Positions 1 to 9,274 of a stretch of DNA of 59,208 nucleotides are shown piece after piece. Positions within the stretch are counted from its first letter, which is position 1. Each line of letters begins with the position of its first letter. A model generated the notes under the pieces. That model made no database searches. It was not told the DNA's origin and saw nothing but the letters and a program-made list of their open reading frames with translations. Position numbers and translations under genes: made by a program. Source of the DNA: an uncultured Victivallales bacterium (GTDB taxonomy: Bacteria > Verrucomicrobiota > Lentisphaeria > Victivallales > UBA1829); the NCBI GenBank assembly GCA_934661375.1, contig CAKUJH010000022.1, positions 1 to 59,208 on the forward strand, given 5' to 3'.

Positions 1-35
1 TTTTTGCCACCTGAAGCTAAAGCTTTTTCGTTTAC

Positions 36-61
36 TTACCGGCATAGCCGGTAGTTTTTTT
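36..61 (+). terminator. Rho-independent terminator
   Basis: A hairpin with stem TTACCGGC/GCCGGTAG and an ATA loop is followed by seven T. It probably ends a gene lying left of the window. Confidence 0.6.
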
Positions 62-85
62 GTCCTAAAGGGGATAAAAACCGAC

Positions 86-104
86 GCCGTCCGCAACAGA
101 CGGC
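86..104. repeat. Small hairpin between two terminators
   Basis: GCCGTC and GACGGC form a perfect 6-bp stem around a 7-base loop, with no T tract. It lies between the terminators at 36-61 and 134-162, so this roughly 70-base stretch could belong to a short RNA, but no known RNA family is recognised. No gene is seen in 1-330. Confidence 0.3.
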
Positions 105-133
105 ATCCATGACCAATCCACAATAACCGATCA

Positions 134-162
134 GCCCGTCAGATTCCTGGCAGGCTTTTTTT
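134..162 (+). terminator. Rho-independent terminator
   Basis: GCCCGTCAG and CTGGCAGGC pair, with one mismatch and one G-T, around the loop ATTC, followed by a seven-base T tract. Confidence 0.6.
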
Positions 163-266
163 GTGTAACCCTGTCATGCCGATTTTGACAATTGGTTTAC
201 GCACCGGCAACACAATTTGTGCAAACCTTTTCTCCCCCTCTGCGCAAACCATTTCCCACTATATAC

Positions 267-295
267 TTGACAAAAACGGCGGCTTGCAGTATATT
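267..295 (+). promoter_or_regulatory. Housekeeping-type promoter of the 331-1677 operon
   Basis: A perfect -35 TTGACA (267-272), a 17-bp spacer and TATATT (290-295) stand 35 bases ahead of the first gene. TATATT recurs as the -10 box at many promoters in this window. Confidence 0.75.
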
Positions 296-330
296 AGAGC
301 GGGAACGGAATCTGAGAAGGAGGAGAAGCC

Positions 331-720
331 ATGATGAAGAAAACCGAATATCTGATTTTCATTCTGATCTCGCTTGCCCTGCTGGAGTTCGGGCTGCTCC
401 ACGCATGGGGATGGTACTGGTCTGGATTCCAATGGTCGCCGCTGGGATATGAGACCTGCGGACTGGAGTTTCTTGCATTTCCCTTAATTGTCTGGCCCGA
501 TTTCATTTTGGCGGAACTGATCCGGCTGGGGCTGTTGCTCCGCTGGAAATTTCCGGCATACGTCTGGTGGGGACCGCCCTTCCTGTGCGGGATCGCCGCA
601 ACTGCCATTTGCAAATGTTTGAGCATGGGAATATATTGCATACTTGTGATGGTTGCGGTTCCCGTCATTGATTTTTGGGCATTCCGCAAGGCAGCCCGAA
701 GGGTAAAAACATCAAAATGA
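331..720 (+). CDS. Small membrane protein of unknown function
   Basis: 129 residues. Function is not recognised. The N-terminus is a hydrophobic segment (about residues 5-25), with further hydrophobic stretches near 45-65 and 95-115 and a basic tail ending KAARRVKTSK, so an integral inner-membrane protein with about three or four helices is likely. The start is supported by the ribosome site GGAGGAG a few bases upstream and by the consensus promoter at 267-295. It is the first gene of a tight three-gene operon: its stop overlaps the start of the next gene (ATGA). Tryptophan content is high in the first half. Confidence 0.6.
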   Translation: MMKKTEYLIFILISLALLEFGLLHAWGWYWSGFQWSPLGYETCGLEFLAFPLIVWPDFILAELIRLGLLLRWKFPAYVWWGPPFLCGIAATAICKCLSMGIYCILVMVAVPVIDFWAFRKAARRVKTSK

Positions 721-1160
721 AGGAGGAAATCGACAGAAATGTTCTCATTCCGGCAATTCTGCTGATTCTGCCGGTCATGTCGGTGCTGATTTTTGATCCG
801 GCGGCATGGCTGAGCAAAACAAACCTGATTTCAGATATCCTCGGCACGGTTTTCTTCATTGACATTCCCGTCGGGATGTGCCTGTGGCACTGGTTCAAGC
901 CGGAACATTTCAAGGGAAAACGATCTCTGCTCATATTCGGAGGACTGACGTTTTTCAGCTGGGGCGCGGTTGCGGCGGGGATGTGGCTCTCCTGTAAAAC
1001 AGGACACATGCCGGAGAATGGATTCAGCATTTTCTGCGCCTGCGCCTTGGGCTGGGCGTACATTTGGGTGTTCATGGTTCCCATCGGGATCGTTTACGTG
1101 TTTTTCCGCGCCGTTTTGAAACTCGTCCAATATTTCCGGAGGAATGACCATGCTGAATAA
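717..1160 (+). CDS. Small membrane protein of unknown function
   Basis: 147 residues from the ATG that overlaps the previous stop codon (ATGA at 717-720), which suggests translational coupling. An upstream in-frame ATG at 675 lies inside the previous gene and is less likely. Hydrophobic segments near residues 8-30, 40-55, 70-90 and 105-130 suggest four membrane helices. The N-terminus is acidic and basic (MKEEIDR). No family is recognised. Its position between two other small membrane proteins suggests that the three act together. Confidence 0.6.
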   Translation: MKEEIDRNVLIPAILLILPVMSVLIFDPAAWLSKTNLISDILGTVFFIDIPVGMCLWHWFKPEHFKGKRSLLIFGGLTFFSWGAVAAGMWLSCKTGHMPENGFSIFCACALGWAYIWVFMVPIGIVYVFFRAVLKLVQYFRRNDHAE

Positions 1161-1677
1161 ATTCTTTGCGCCCTATGCGGAATATGCGCTCCGGACAAAA
1201 CTTTCCGAAGCGGAACTGCGTACCTCCTTGCAGCGGGAATGCGGACGCTCTTCTGTCAACTGGAAAAGAGGTTTTTCCGCGGCATGGGCGAAACGGGACG
1301 GGATTCCGTTTTTACTGCGGAAAAACGGGACGGAGATCGTGCTTGCTCCAAGCTGCCCCGGACGCAATTCCGCACGCGGGGAACTGCATCTGACCCTGGA
1401 ACAGGACCGGCATTCCGCGGATACGGCTTTGCATATTGTCATCTGTCCGCGGGATTTCCGCCCTTTCTGTGTGCTGTGGCTCGGATTTCTATCGGTCTGG
1501 GTCATCGTTGTTCTCTGCTGCCGGAAATGGATGATGCTGATTCCGGTACCCGTCATGCTCGGCGGATTTTTACTGCCCCTGCATCTTTGCCGCTCCCTGG
1601 GAAAGCAGGAAATCCCGCGGATCCGCCACTCGTTTGAAGCGTTGATCCGGAAACTGGAAAAAGAGGGAAAAACATAA
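1150..1677 (+). CDS. Unknown protein with two membrane helices
   Basis: 175 residues. The ATG at 1150 is preferred over the one at 1144 because it leaves about seven bases after GGAGG (1138-1142). It overlaps the previous gene by 11 bases. The first 105 residues are soluble and basic; two adjacent hydrophobic segments follow (about residues 110-145), then a charged tail. The arrangement resembles small membrane proteins of the DUF-type with a cytoplasmic N-domain, but no family is recognised. It is the last gene of the 331-1677 operon and is followed by a strong hairpin terminator. Confidence 0.6.
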   Translation: MLNKFFAPYAEYALRTKLSEAELRTSLQRECGRSSVNWKRGFSAAWAKRDGIPFLLRKNGTEIVLAPSCPGRNSARGELHLTLEQDRHSADTALHIVICPRDFRPFCVLWLGFLSVWVIVVLCCRKWMMLIPVPVMLGGFLLPLHLCRSLGKQEIPRIRHSFEALIRKLEKEGKT

Positions 1678-1685
1678 TATGCCGC

Positions 1686-1722
1686 ATGGCTGAAATGAGA
1701 CAGAATCCGTTTCAGCCATTTT
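1686..1722 (+). terminator. Terminator of the small membrane protein operon
   Basis: ATGGCTGAAA and TTTCAGCCAT form a perfect 10-bp stem around a 14-base loop, with a short T run. It begins nine bases after the last gene of the operon. Confidence 0.65.
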
Positions 1723-1768
1723 CAATGCCGACAGGCCGGCGCAGTTGCAAGTTTTACGGATTTCCTTG

Positions 1769-1796
1769 TTGATATTTTGGAAAACAGCAGTATATT
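1769..1796 (+). promoter_or_regulatory. Orphan promoter upstream of the relic region
   Basis: TTGATA (1769-1774), a 16-bp spacer and TATATT (1791-1796) match the window's promoter pattern. No intact gene follows. Downstream there are an imperfect hairpin near 1801-1830, an AAAGGAG box near 1832, and an open frame of only 25 codons starting at an ATG near 1892. It may have served a gene that has since been lost. Confidence 0.4.
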
Positions 1797-1968
1797 ACAG
1801 GCGCAATTTCATCTGTTGATGAATTGTGCGAAAGGAGCGAAAAAAACTTGACAGACAGGAAATAATCTCCCATCGGCGAGAGAAATAAGTCATGGGAGTA
1901 GAAATAGCGCAAAAAACGCGAAAAAAGACAATAGAAGTGCAAGCTCTTCTTAAAAAAGGCAGTGATCC

Positions 1969-2349
1969 TTGAAATTTTATGATAGAGAGCAAATCAAGCG
2001 GCATCTGCAAAAGATCTGAAACATCGGATTTTATCAGAACGTTTCAGAATGACAGCCGCCAAAGCGGTAAGGGAAAGAGTCAGATGAGCGATGGACATTT
2101 GATTTCTGATGGAACGATAATTGAAATGAGAAGTCTGCTCAGCCTCGCGATCCCCCATGCGTGAAAAATACCGTTCGACTTCAGTTCTTTGCTTGAAAGC
2201 GTGTTTATATGCATAGCTTTCGCGAGGGACCTGAGAACGGGCGTCATTGGTGACATCGATATACAGTGTCTCGTATTTTTGGAAAAATGAGCTCGATTTG
2301 TAAATGCTCTCATAATCATAAAATAATGAAAGTTGCATTGAAATTTTAT
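1969..2349. repeat. 12-bp direct repeats around a transposase relic
   Basis: The 12-mer TTGAAATTTTAT occurs exactly at 1969-1980 and again at 2338-2349, enclosing 357 bp that contain the transposase fragment. The copies may be a target-site duplication or short repeats used in a deletion. No convincing terminal inverted repeats were found inside them. Confidence 0.4.
1994..2338 (-). pseudogene. Transposase C-terminal fragment (DDE type)
   Basis: The 114-residue frame contains a block typical of the end of DDE transposases: KQRTEVERYFSRM followed by RSIRNQMSIAHLTL, with the conserved glutamate in the basic ERYF helix. The catalytic aspartates and the whole N-terminal half are missing, so this is a relic rather than an active enzyme. 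The fragment fills most of the segment between the 12-bp direct repeats. The family (IS1182, IS4 or IS5 group) cannot be fixed from this piece. Confidence 0.55.
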
Positions 2350-2423
2350 CCTTCCGCTTTTTGTATGTTATTTGTTTTTAGTCGGATAAATGACAGACAA
2401 TCAGCGGAGGATTTTGATCGCAG

Positions 2424-2449
2424 AAAATCAGTAAAAAATGCTGATTTTT
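2424..2449. repeat. AT-rich hairpin upstream of the symporter
   Basis: AAAATCAG and CTGATTTT form a perfect 8-bp stem around TAAAAAATG, followed by T and then ATATAAATT. It could be a weak terminator closing the relic region or part of the symporter leader. Confidence 0.35.
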
Positions 2450-2507
2450 GAATATAAATTGGAGGTTTTACAGAAACCATAAACCTAAAAAAACAAGGGA
2501 GAAAACA

Positions 2508-4088
<1,581 letters not shown>

Positions 4089-4095
4089 AGCCGGC

Positions 4096-4944
4096 TCAGC
4101 CGAAGTCGCCGCCGAGCATTCCGAAATAGCGGACACCCGGTTTCGGGCCGGGTCGTCCGTAATCCATGCAGATCAGAGTCGTTCCGCATTCCAGCCCGCG
4201 GTACAATGCCATGTCCACCATGCGGGTGCGGGCTTCCGGAATAATCAGCAGGGTTTTCTGTGCGGGGACGCCCGCCTGTGCGACTGCGGCAAACAGATCA
4301 AACGCATCTTCCTCGGTGTCTGCGGTTAAGGCGGATGCCTGACGGGAAACCGGTCCCTGCCGTCCGATGACAAATCCGTTCATGGAACCGTCCGGACGGT
4401 TGAGCCGGAAACTGATCTGCGGGGACTGGTGATAGAAATACCGCAGGATACTGCCGCGTTCCACACCGAACGACTTTGCATCCAGGGCGATTGCTTCCTC
4501 CAGATCTTTCTCCTGCAAAGGAATCACGGATTCCGGAACCGGCGCGCGGTAAAGCGGGGAAAAATATTTGTGCATGATGGCGTAAGTTGAAAATCCCAGC
4601 TTGGAATAAACCCGGCTGCCGGCACAGGTGGCATAAAGCCGCAGAGTTTTCCAGTCTCTGAGATAATCCATGAGAGTCCGGAGCATCTGCGTGGCAATAC
4701 CGTGTCCGCGGAACTCCTCCATCACCACGACCATGTTGATGAACGCGATTTCATGGTCGCCGTAAAGTTTGGCTGCCGCAGAACCGATCACGTCTGAACC
4801 GTGCATGGCATAGAAACAGACCGCATCCGGACGGTTCACCATCTCGGCGCAGTCACTGTAAGTCTGATTCCAGCCGACGGACCCGGCAAGACGAAGCAAA
4901 TTGTCCGCTTCCACAGCCTGTTTGATCTGCATCCCGGATATCAT
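4096..4944 (-). CDS. GNAT-family N-acetyltransferase
   Basis: 282 residues. The N-terminal 150 residues form a GNAT fold: the acetyl-CoA loop is seen in EEFRGHGIATQML, followed by RLYATCAGSRVYSKLGF, the usual beta5-alpha4 end. The C-terminal half (about residues 145-282) looks like a second, degenerate GNAT-like or sterol-carrier-type domain, as in two-domain acetyltransferases. The acceptor substrate is unknown. The start at 4944 is chosen because AAGGAGGG precedes it and because it overlaps the stop of the upstream hydrolase gene by ATGA, so the two are translationally coupled. Confidence 0.8.
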   Translation of the reverse strand: MISGMQIKQAVEADNLLRLAGSVGWNQTYSDCAEMVNRPDAVCFYAMHGSDVIGSAAAKLYGDHEIAFINMVVVMEEFRGHGIATQMLRTLMDYLRDWKTLRLYATCAGSRVYSKLGFSTYAIMHKYFSPLYRAPVPESVIPLQEKDLEEAIALDAKSFGVERGSILRYFYHQSPQISFRLNRPDGSMNGFVIGRQGPVSRQASALTADTEEDAFDLFAAVAQAGVPAQKTLLIIPEARTRMVDMALYRGLECGTTLICMDYGRPGPKPGVRYFGMLGGDFG

Positions 4945-5618
4945 GATGCTCTGCCCTCCTTGAATTTTCCGTTTTGAATGAAACAGCGGGTCTGTTCCGC
5001 GGCTTCTGCGGAAAACAGAATCCCCGTATGAGTGCCTTTGAGTACAATATGCGCCCATTCATGGGTCAGGTGAGTGTACGGACGCCGCACTTCCCAGTCG
5101 CAGGACGCCGCAATGACGCCGATCTCGCAGCTGTGCGGCGGTTCAGGAAATGTGTTGGCAAAGGAATCCGGGGCGGAAGACAGATTGTGTATTGTTGCCA
5201 CTATATGCCGTGCGCCCGGCACGATTTTCACCGCCAGAGCCGCCATGTCCGAACCTTTGTTCGGCGGAGCAATCATCACCACTCTGCCGATCTGTTTCCG
5301 CCGTTCCGGACTGATGTCATTCACTGCGGCACGGAACAGCAGACCGCCCATGCTGTGGGTAACAAAATGAATTTTCGCGGCGGTGTTGAATCTTTCCGCA
5401 TTGAGGAACGCGGCAAGTCCCTCCCCCAGCGGCGGAAGTTCCTGCGTGACTGTCGGATAATCATATGCGGCAGTGCGGAACCCGCATTTCCGGAGATGTC
5501 GGGCCAGCGGAGCCATGATATACGCTCCGGTAAACAGTCCGTGCAGCAGCACCACGGTTTCCCCGTTGCCGTTTTCCGGATTCATAAACCGGTCTTTCCC
5601 TTTGAAGAAGATGCCCAT
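4941..5618 (-). CDS. Alpha/beta hydrolase, lipase-like
   Basis: 225 residues. Alpha/beta-hydrolase fold: VVLLHGLFTG is the oxyanion-hole strand, THSMGG (near residue 90) carries the nucleophilic serine, and the late histidine is probably in KGTHTGIL near residue 200. The C-terminal WEVRRPYTHL...H arrangement is like that of small triacylglycerol lipase or PGAP1-like esterases. There is no signal peptide, so it is probably cytoplasmic. It is co-transcribed with the acetyltransferase downstream, and its stop overlaps the start of that gene. Confidence 0.8.
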   Translation of the reverse strand: MGIFFKGKDRFMNPENGNGETVVLLHGLFTGAYIMAPLARHLRKCGFRTAAYDYPTVTQELPPLGEGLAAFLNAERFNTAAKIHFVTHSMGGLLFRAAVNDISPERRKQIGRVVMIAPPNKGSDMAALAVKIVPGARHIVATIHNLSSAPDSFANTFPEPPHSCEIGVIAASCDWEVRRPYTHLTHEWAHIVLKGTHTGILFSAEAAEQTRCFIQNGKFKEGRAS

Positions 5619-5668
5619 GTTCTCTCCTCGTTTTCCACAATATATATCCGGGTCGGCAGATTTGCAAT

Positions 5669-5696
5669 TTGAAGTTTTGAATTTATGTGATATATT
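5669..5696 (+). promoter_or_regulatory. purM promoter
   Basis: TTGAAG (5669-5674), a 16-bp spacer and TATATT (5691-5696), 45 bases upstream of purM. Confidence 0.6.
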
Positions 5697-5740
5697 GATG
5701 AAAGAATTGAAGTGAAATCTTTTTATGGAGAAAATAAGGC

Positions 5741-6793
5741 ATGAGCAATCAGGGCGAAAAACTGACTTACAAAACGGCTGGCGTAGACATTGATCTTGCC
5801 ACCAACCTTCTGAAAAGCGTGAAACCGAAACTGGCTCAGGCCAGACGTCCGGAAATGCTGGCTCCCATCGGCGGATTCGGCGGTCTGTTCCAGATCGACC
5901 TGACCAAATACAAAAACCCGGTCATGGTCGCCAGCATCGACGGCGTCGGAACCAAACTCATGGTCGCCGCCATGATGCAGCAGTATGAATCCGTGGGTCA
6001 TGACATTGTCAATCACTGTGTCAACGACATCGGCGTACAGGGTGCGGAACCCGTTTATTTCCTGGATTACATCGGCATCGGAAAACTCCGCAGCCCCCTG
6101 TATGAACAGGTCCTCTCCGGCATTGCTGACGCCTGCCGCGAAGTGAACTGCGCTCTCCTCGGCGGCGAAACCGCTGAAATGCCCGGCATGTACGGCAACG
6201 ATTTCGACCTGGTCGGCGTCATCACCGGCATGGTCGACAAAGACAAAATCATCACCGGCGAGAAGATCCGTCCCGGACACGTTGCCATCGGTCTGCGTTC
6301 CAACGGCTTGCACACCAACGGTTTCAGCCTTGCACGCCGCATTCTGTTCGACGGCGGACGCTATGATGTGAACTCCCGTCCAGCCGAACTGAACGGCGAT
6401 TCCGTGGGCGAAGCTCTCCTCAAACCCCATACCTGCTACTGGAAGGCAATCAAAGGCATGATGGATGCCGGCGCGTCTCTGGACGGCGTGGCGCACATCA
6501 CCGGCGGCGGTCTGTTTGACAACGTGCCGCGCATTCTGCCGAAAGATGTCAACGCTGTGTTCAGCAAATCCGCAATCAAAAATCCGCCGCCGATCTTTGA
6601 CCTGATGGTGAAAGCCGCGGATCTGGAAGACGCCGAAGCCTACCGCGTTTTCAACATGGGCGTCGGCATGGTCTTCTTTGTCCCCGCCGCAGAGGAAGCG
6701 GAAACTCTCCGCATCTGCCGCGAAGCCGGTTTCGAAGCATTTACCTGCGGGAAAGTCGTTCCCGGTGAGGGAAAATCCTGCGTGGAAGCATAA
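5741..6793 (+). CDS. purM: Phosphoribosylformylglycinamidine cyclo-ligase (AIR synthase)
   Basis: 350 residues, the usual length. Catalyses ATP-dependent ring closure of FGAM to AIR, the fifth step of purine synthesis, in the cytosol. Recognised from YKTAGVDI at the N-terminus, SIDGVGTKL (residues 65-73), the nucleotide loop GGETAEMPGMY and GLRSNGLHTNGFSLAR, all strongly conserved in PurM. No other pur genes are nearby. The start is supported by an upstream promoter. A small lipoprotein gene follows 41 bases downstream and may share the transcript. Confidence 0.96.
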   Translation: MSNQGEKLTYKTAGVDIDLATNLLKSVKPKLAQARRPEMLAPIGGFGGLFQIDLTKYKNPVMVASIDGVGTKLMVAAMMQQYESVGHDIVNHCVNDIGVQGAEPVYFLDYIGIGKLRSPLYEQVLSGIADACREVNCALLGGETAEMPGMYGNDFDLVGVITGMVDKDKIITGEKIRPGHVAIGLRSNGLHTNGFSLARRILFDGGRYDVNSRPAELNGDSVGEALLKPHTCYWKAIKGMMDAGASLDGVAHITGGGLFDNVPRILPKDVNAVFSKSAIKNPPPIFDLMVKAADLEDAEAYRVFNMGVGMVFFVPAAEEAETLRICREAGFEAFTCGKVVPGEGKSCVEA

Positions 6794-6834
6794 ATCGTCA
6801 AAGGGGTGCCGTCCCCGGAAAAAGAGGTGATGAA

Positions 6835-7125
6835 ATGAAAGCATTCATGAGTCTCGCCGCCGCGGCTGCCATGACCGTGTTCATGGTCGGATGCTGCTGC
6901 AAATCCGAATGTCCGAAGAAAAAAGCCGAGCCTTGCGCTCCCAAAGCCCAGTGTGTCTGCGTCTGCGGTCAGGATGCCGTCTGCAAAAAAGGACAGCCCT
7001 GCCCCAAAGCCGAATGCAAATACAAACAGGTCTGCGACAAGCCGGCTCAGGAAAAATGCAAAAAGGCATGTCCTGAAAAAGCTCAGAAAAACTGCAAAAA
7101 AGCCTGCCCCAAAGCGGCAAAATAA
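6835..7125 (+). CDS. Cys/Lys-rich small lipoprotein
   Basis: 96 residues. The signal peptide MKAFMSLAAAAAMTVFMVGC ends in a lipobox-like MVGC, so the mature chain probably starts at Cys20 and is lipid-anchored. The mature part contains 16 cysteines, mostly as KC, KAC or CP motifs, with about as many lysines, giving a low-complexity repeat of the type (K)K-A-C-P-K. No family is recognised. The cysteine density suggests metal binding or disulphide cross-linking in the envelope; this is inference only. It lies 41 bases after purM and ends in a strong terminator. Confidence 0.75.
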   Translation: MKAFMSLAAAAAMTVFMVGCCCKSECPKKKAEPCAPKAQCVCVCGQDAVCKKGQPCPKAECKYKQVCDKPAQEKCKKACPEKAQKNCKKACPKAAK

Positions 7126-7147
7126 GTTTTCCTGAAAAAACGGACGG

Positions 7148-7190
7148 AAACACCCGCAGGCTGCGGCCTTCACGGGTGTTTTTCTTTTTC
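7148..7190 (+). terminator. Terminator between convergent genes
   Basis: AACACCCG and CGGGTGTT form an 8-bp stem around a GC-rich 16-base loop, followed by TTTCTTTTTC. It ends the purM/lipoprotein transcript where the minus-strand operon also ends. Confidence 0.8.
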
Positions 7191-8184
7191 ATTCCGGTAG
7201 CGGATAATTCTCGCATAAGCCGCGGAAATTACAGCGGAGACAGTTTTCCGGATATTCCGTCCGCTCGAAATGTTCCAGGGTTACACCGCCCGGCAAACGA
7301 AGCAGACGGTGCATGGCATCCGCACTTTCACCCACAAAATCACTGCTGACGGGAACCGGAATGATGCAATGCCGGATCAGTCCTTCTTCCGTGCAGGAAA
7401 TCTTCTTGATCCGAACGGAAAAACCGGGGTATTTTTCTGCGCACCAGGCGGCAAAAACCCGTTCCGTCAAACCATATTCCTCTTCATCCATCCGCAGATC
7501 CGTTCCGCCGGATGACGCGGAAAGAAAATGAAAAGTCCAGGCATGAACTCCGTGGTGCTGCACCGCATACAGCCAGGGACGCAAAGAAATATTCACCCCG
7601 TGCATACGGAAACTGCGGTGTTCCGGCGGCAGACGCCAGCAGAGTGAATCGACGGAAGCCAGTTCATCCGGCAGTTCAGAATCCTCCCACAGACGGAAAA
7701 ACATGGCGAAACGCTCTCTTGCCGCATTCATCAGCGCGGCAGATGAAACAAATTCGCCGGTCTGATAATGCAGTTCCGCAAAAGACGTAAGTTTCGGATC
7801 TTCCAGATACGCTTCATGTTCCAGTTCATCTGCCGCCCGCAGCAGACGCGATGAAACTTCTATCTGCAGTTCTTCTGTCAATGCTTCGGCTCGTGCCATC
7901 GGCGGAACTGCGGCTATCGCCTGCAAGGCACGGGCTGTAGATTCTTCCAGCACCTCTCCCAGCCAGCTGTCCAGTGTGGAAAGATACTTCAGCAGGTATG
8001 CGTGCAGAGCGGCGTCCCCCGACAGGACATCCCAGCCGCCCTGTGCCAGATAATGCCGGAAAAACCACGCTCTCCGGCATTTGCGGAACAGAAAATGTTT
8101 TGCCGGCGACCAGCTGAACTCCTCCGCGGAAACCGGCTGATCCGGCCGGGCGGCATCCAGAACCCAGCGGCGGAAATCCGGCAT
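7189..8184 (-). CDS. PD-(D/E)XK nuclease-like protein (RecB/Cas4-type fold)
   Basis: 331 residues. The N-terminal FSWSPAKHFLFRKCRRAWFF matches the opening helix of PF12705-type PD-(D/E)XK proteins (normally SxSrl..y..CPr.ayy). The C-terminus has CLRCNFRGLCENYP, a C-x2-C-x5-C cluster like the iron-sulphur cysteines of Cas4/AddB proteins. The central region lacks an obvious D-x(n)-ExK core, so catalytic activity is doubtful. The start at 8184 is one base after the sppA stop (TGATATG); longer frames run inside sppA. It is the last gene of the minus-strand run. It could instead be a structural or inactive member. Confidence 0.55.
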   Translation of the reverse strand: MPDFRRWVLDAARPDQPVSAEEFSWSPAKHFLFRKCRRAWFFRHYLAQGGWDVLSGDAALHAYLLKYLSTLDSWLGEVLEESTARALQAIAAVPPMARAEALTEELQIEVSSRLLRAADELEHEAYLEDPKLTSFAELHYQTGEFVSSAALMNAARERFAMFFRLWEDSELPDELASVDSLCWRLPPEHRSFRMHGVNISLRPWLYAVQHHGVHAWTFHFLSASSGGTDLRMDEEEYGLTERVFAAWCAEKYPGFSVRIKKISCTEEGLIRHCIIPVPVSSDFVGESADAMHRLLRLPGGVTLEHFERTEYPENCLRCNFRGLCENYPLPE

Positions 8185-8185
8185 A

Positions 8186-9253
8186 TCAGAAATCCGCCGA
8201 CAGGAAATACAGCATTCCGCGCTTCGGAGCAAAGGTTCCGCGGAACGGCTTGCCGTCCAGCGACACATTCACCGGAATGGAACTCCGGGACATCAGAACG
8301 GACGCCATCTGCCGGATAAAATTGAACTGCTCCTGGTAACGGATCACCATATAGGGTTTCCCGTTCAGTTCCGCTTCTTTGGCTGCCAGTGCGGCAGCAT
8401 CGCGGAAATAGCCGAGCTGATCGACCAGCTTCAGCTTCAACGCCTGTTCCCCGTCGAAAACCCTGCCGTTGCCGATCACAGAATTGCGGATTTCCGCTTC
8501 CGGAATGTTTCGGGAACGCGACACAATTCCCACAAAAACATTGTACGTATTGTTCACCAGTTCCTGCACCACCCGGACTTCTTCCGGAGTGCGCGGACGC
8601 GCTCCGTTGAGCATGTCTTTCATTTTGCCGGAAGTATAGACTTCCGCCTGAAGACCGATTTTATCGAACAGCCCGCGGTAATTGTATGTCGAGAGAATAA
8701 CGCCGATGCTTCCGGTCATAGTCAGGCGGTTGGCTACGATGGGTTTACACGCTGCGGCAACATAATAACCGCCGCTGGCTGCCATGCTGTTCATCATGGC
8801 AACGGCAGGTTTCTTCGTTTTCTGACGGAACAGCCGGATTTCTTCGTAAATCTCATCCGCCGCCACAACTTCACCGCCGGGCGTATTCAAGTTGACAATC
8901 AGGGCTGCAACCTCCGGATCAGCGGCTGCCCGCCGGATTCGCGCACAAATTGCCCCGGACTCCGCCTCCTCGCTGAAACTGCCGGAGCGCGACACAATCA
9001 CGCCGTTGACGTCCACAACGGCAATTTTCACTGCGGAAACCTCTTTCGAACCGCAGACATATTCCTCCTTGAATGATTTCGGGTCGTCCGGCAATGCGGT
9101 ATCTTCTTCATATTCGGTGAAGAGAACGACAAGACCGACCACGCCCGCCACGATCACTGCCGCCAGCAGCAGAACAGCCAGCGTGAACCCGAAAAAACAT
9201 CCGAAACATCCCCGCCCGGAACGGGCAGGTGTACTGTTGACATTTTCAGCCAT
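8186..9253 (-). CDS. sppA: Signal peptide peptidase SppA (S49 serine protease)
   Basis: 355 residues. Membrane-bound S49 protease that degrades leftover signal peptides. One N-terminal transmembrane helix spans about residues 20-45. The NLNTPGGEVVA strand, Ser160 in MAASGGYYVAA and the general base Lys212 in SGKMKDML give the Ser/Lys dyad arrangement of the short SppA type (compare Ser147/Lys199 of the Bacillus enzyme). The fold continues through GRVFDGEQALKLKLVDQLG. It follows the sugar kinase by 22 bases and is followed at once by the PD-(D/E)XK-like gene. Confidence 0.92.
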   Translation of the reverse strand: MAENVNSTPARSGRGCFGCFFGFTLAVLLLAAVIVAGVVGLVVLFTEYEEDTALPDDPKSFKEEYVCGSKEVSAVKIAVVDVNGVIVSRSGSFSEEAESGAICARIRRAAADPEVAALIVNLNTPGGEVVAADEIYEEIRLFRQKTKKPAVAMMNSMAASGGYYVAAACKPIVANRLTMTGSIGVILSTYNYRGLFDKIGLQAEVYTSGKMKDMLNGARPRTPEEVRVVQELVNNTYNVFVGIVSRSRNIPEAEIRNSVIGNGRVFDGEQALKLKLVDQLGYFRDAAALAAKEAELNGKPYMVIRYQEQFNFIRQMASVLMSRSSIPVNVSLDGKPFRGTFAPKRGMLYFLSADF

Positions 9254-9274
9254 GAAAAATAAACTCCATTTTGA

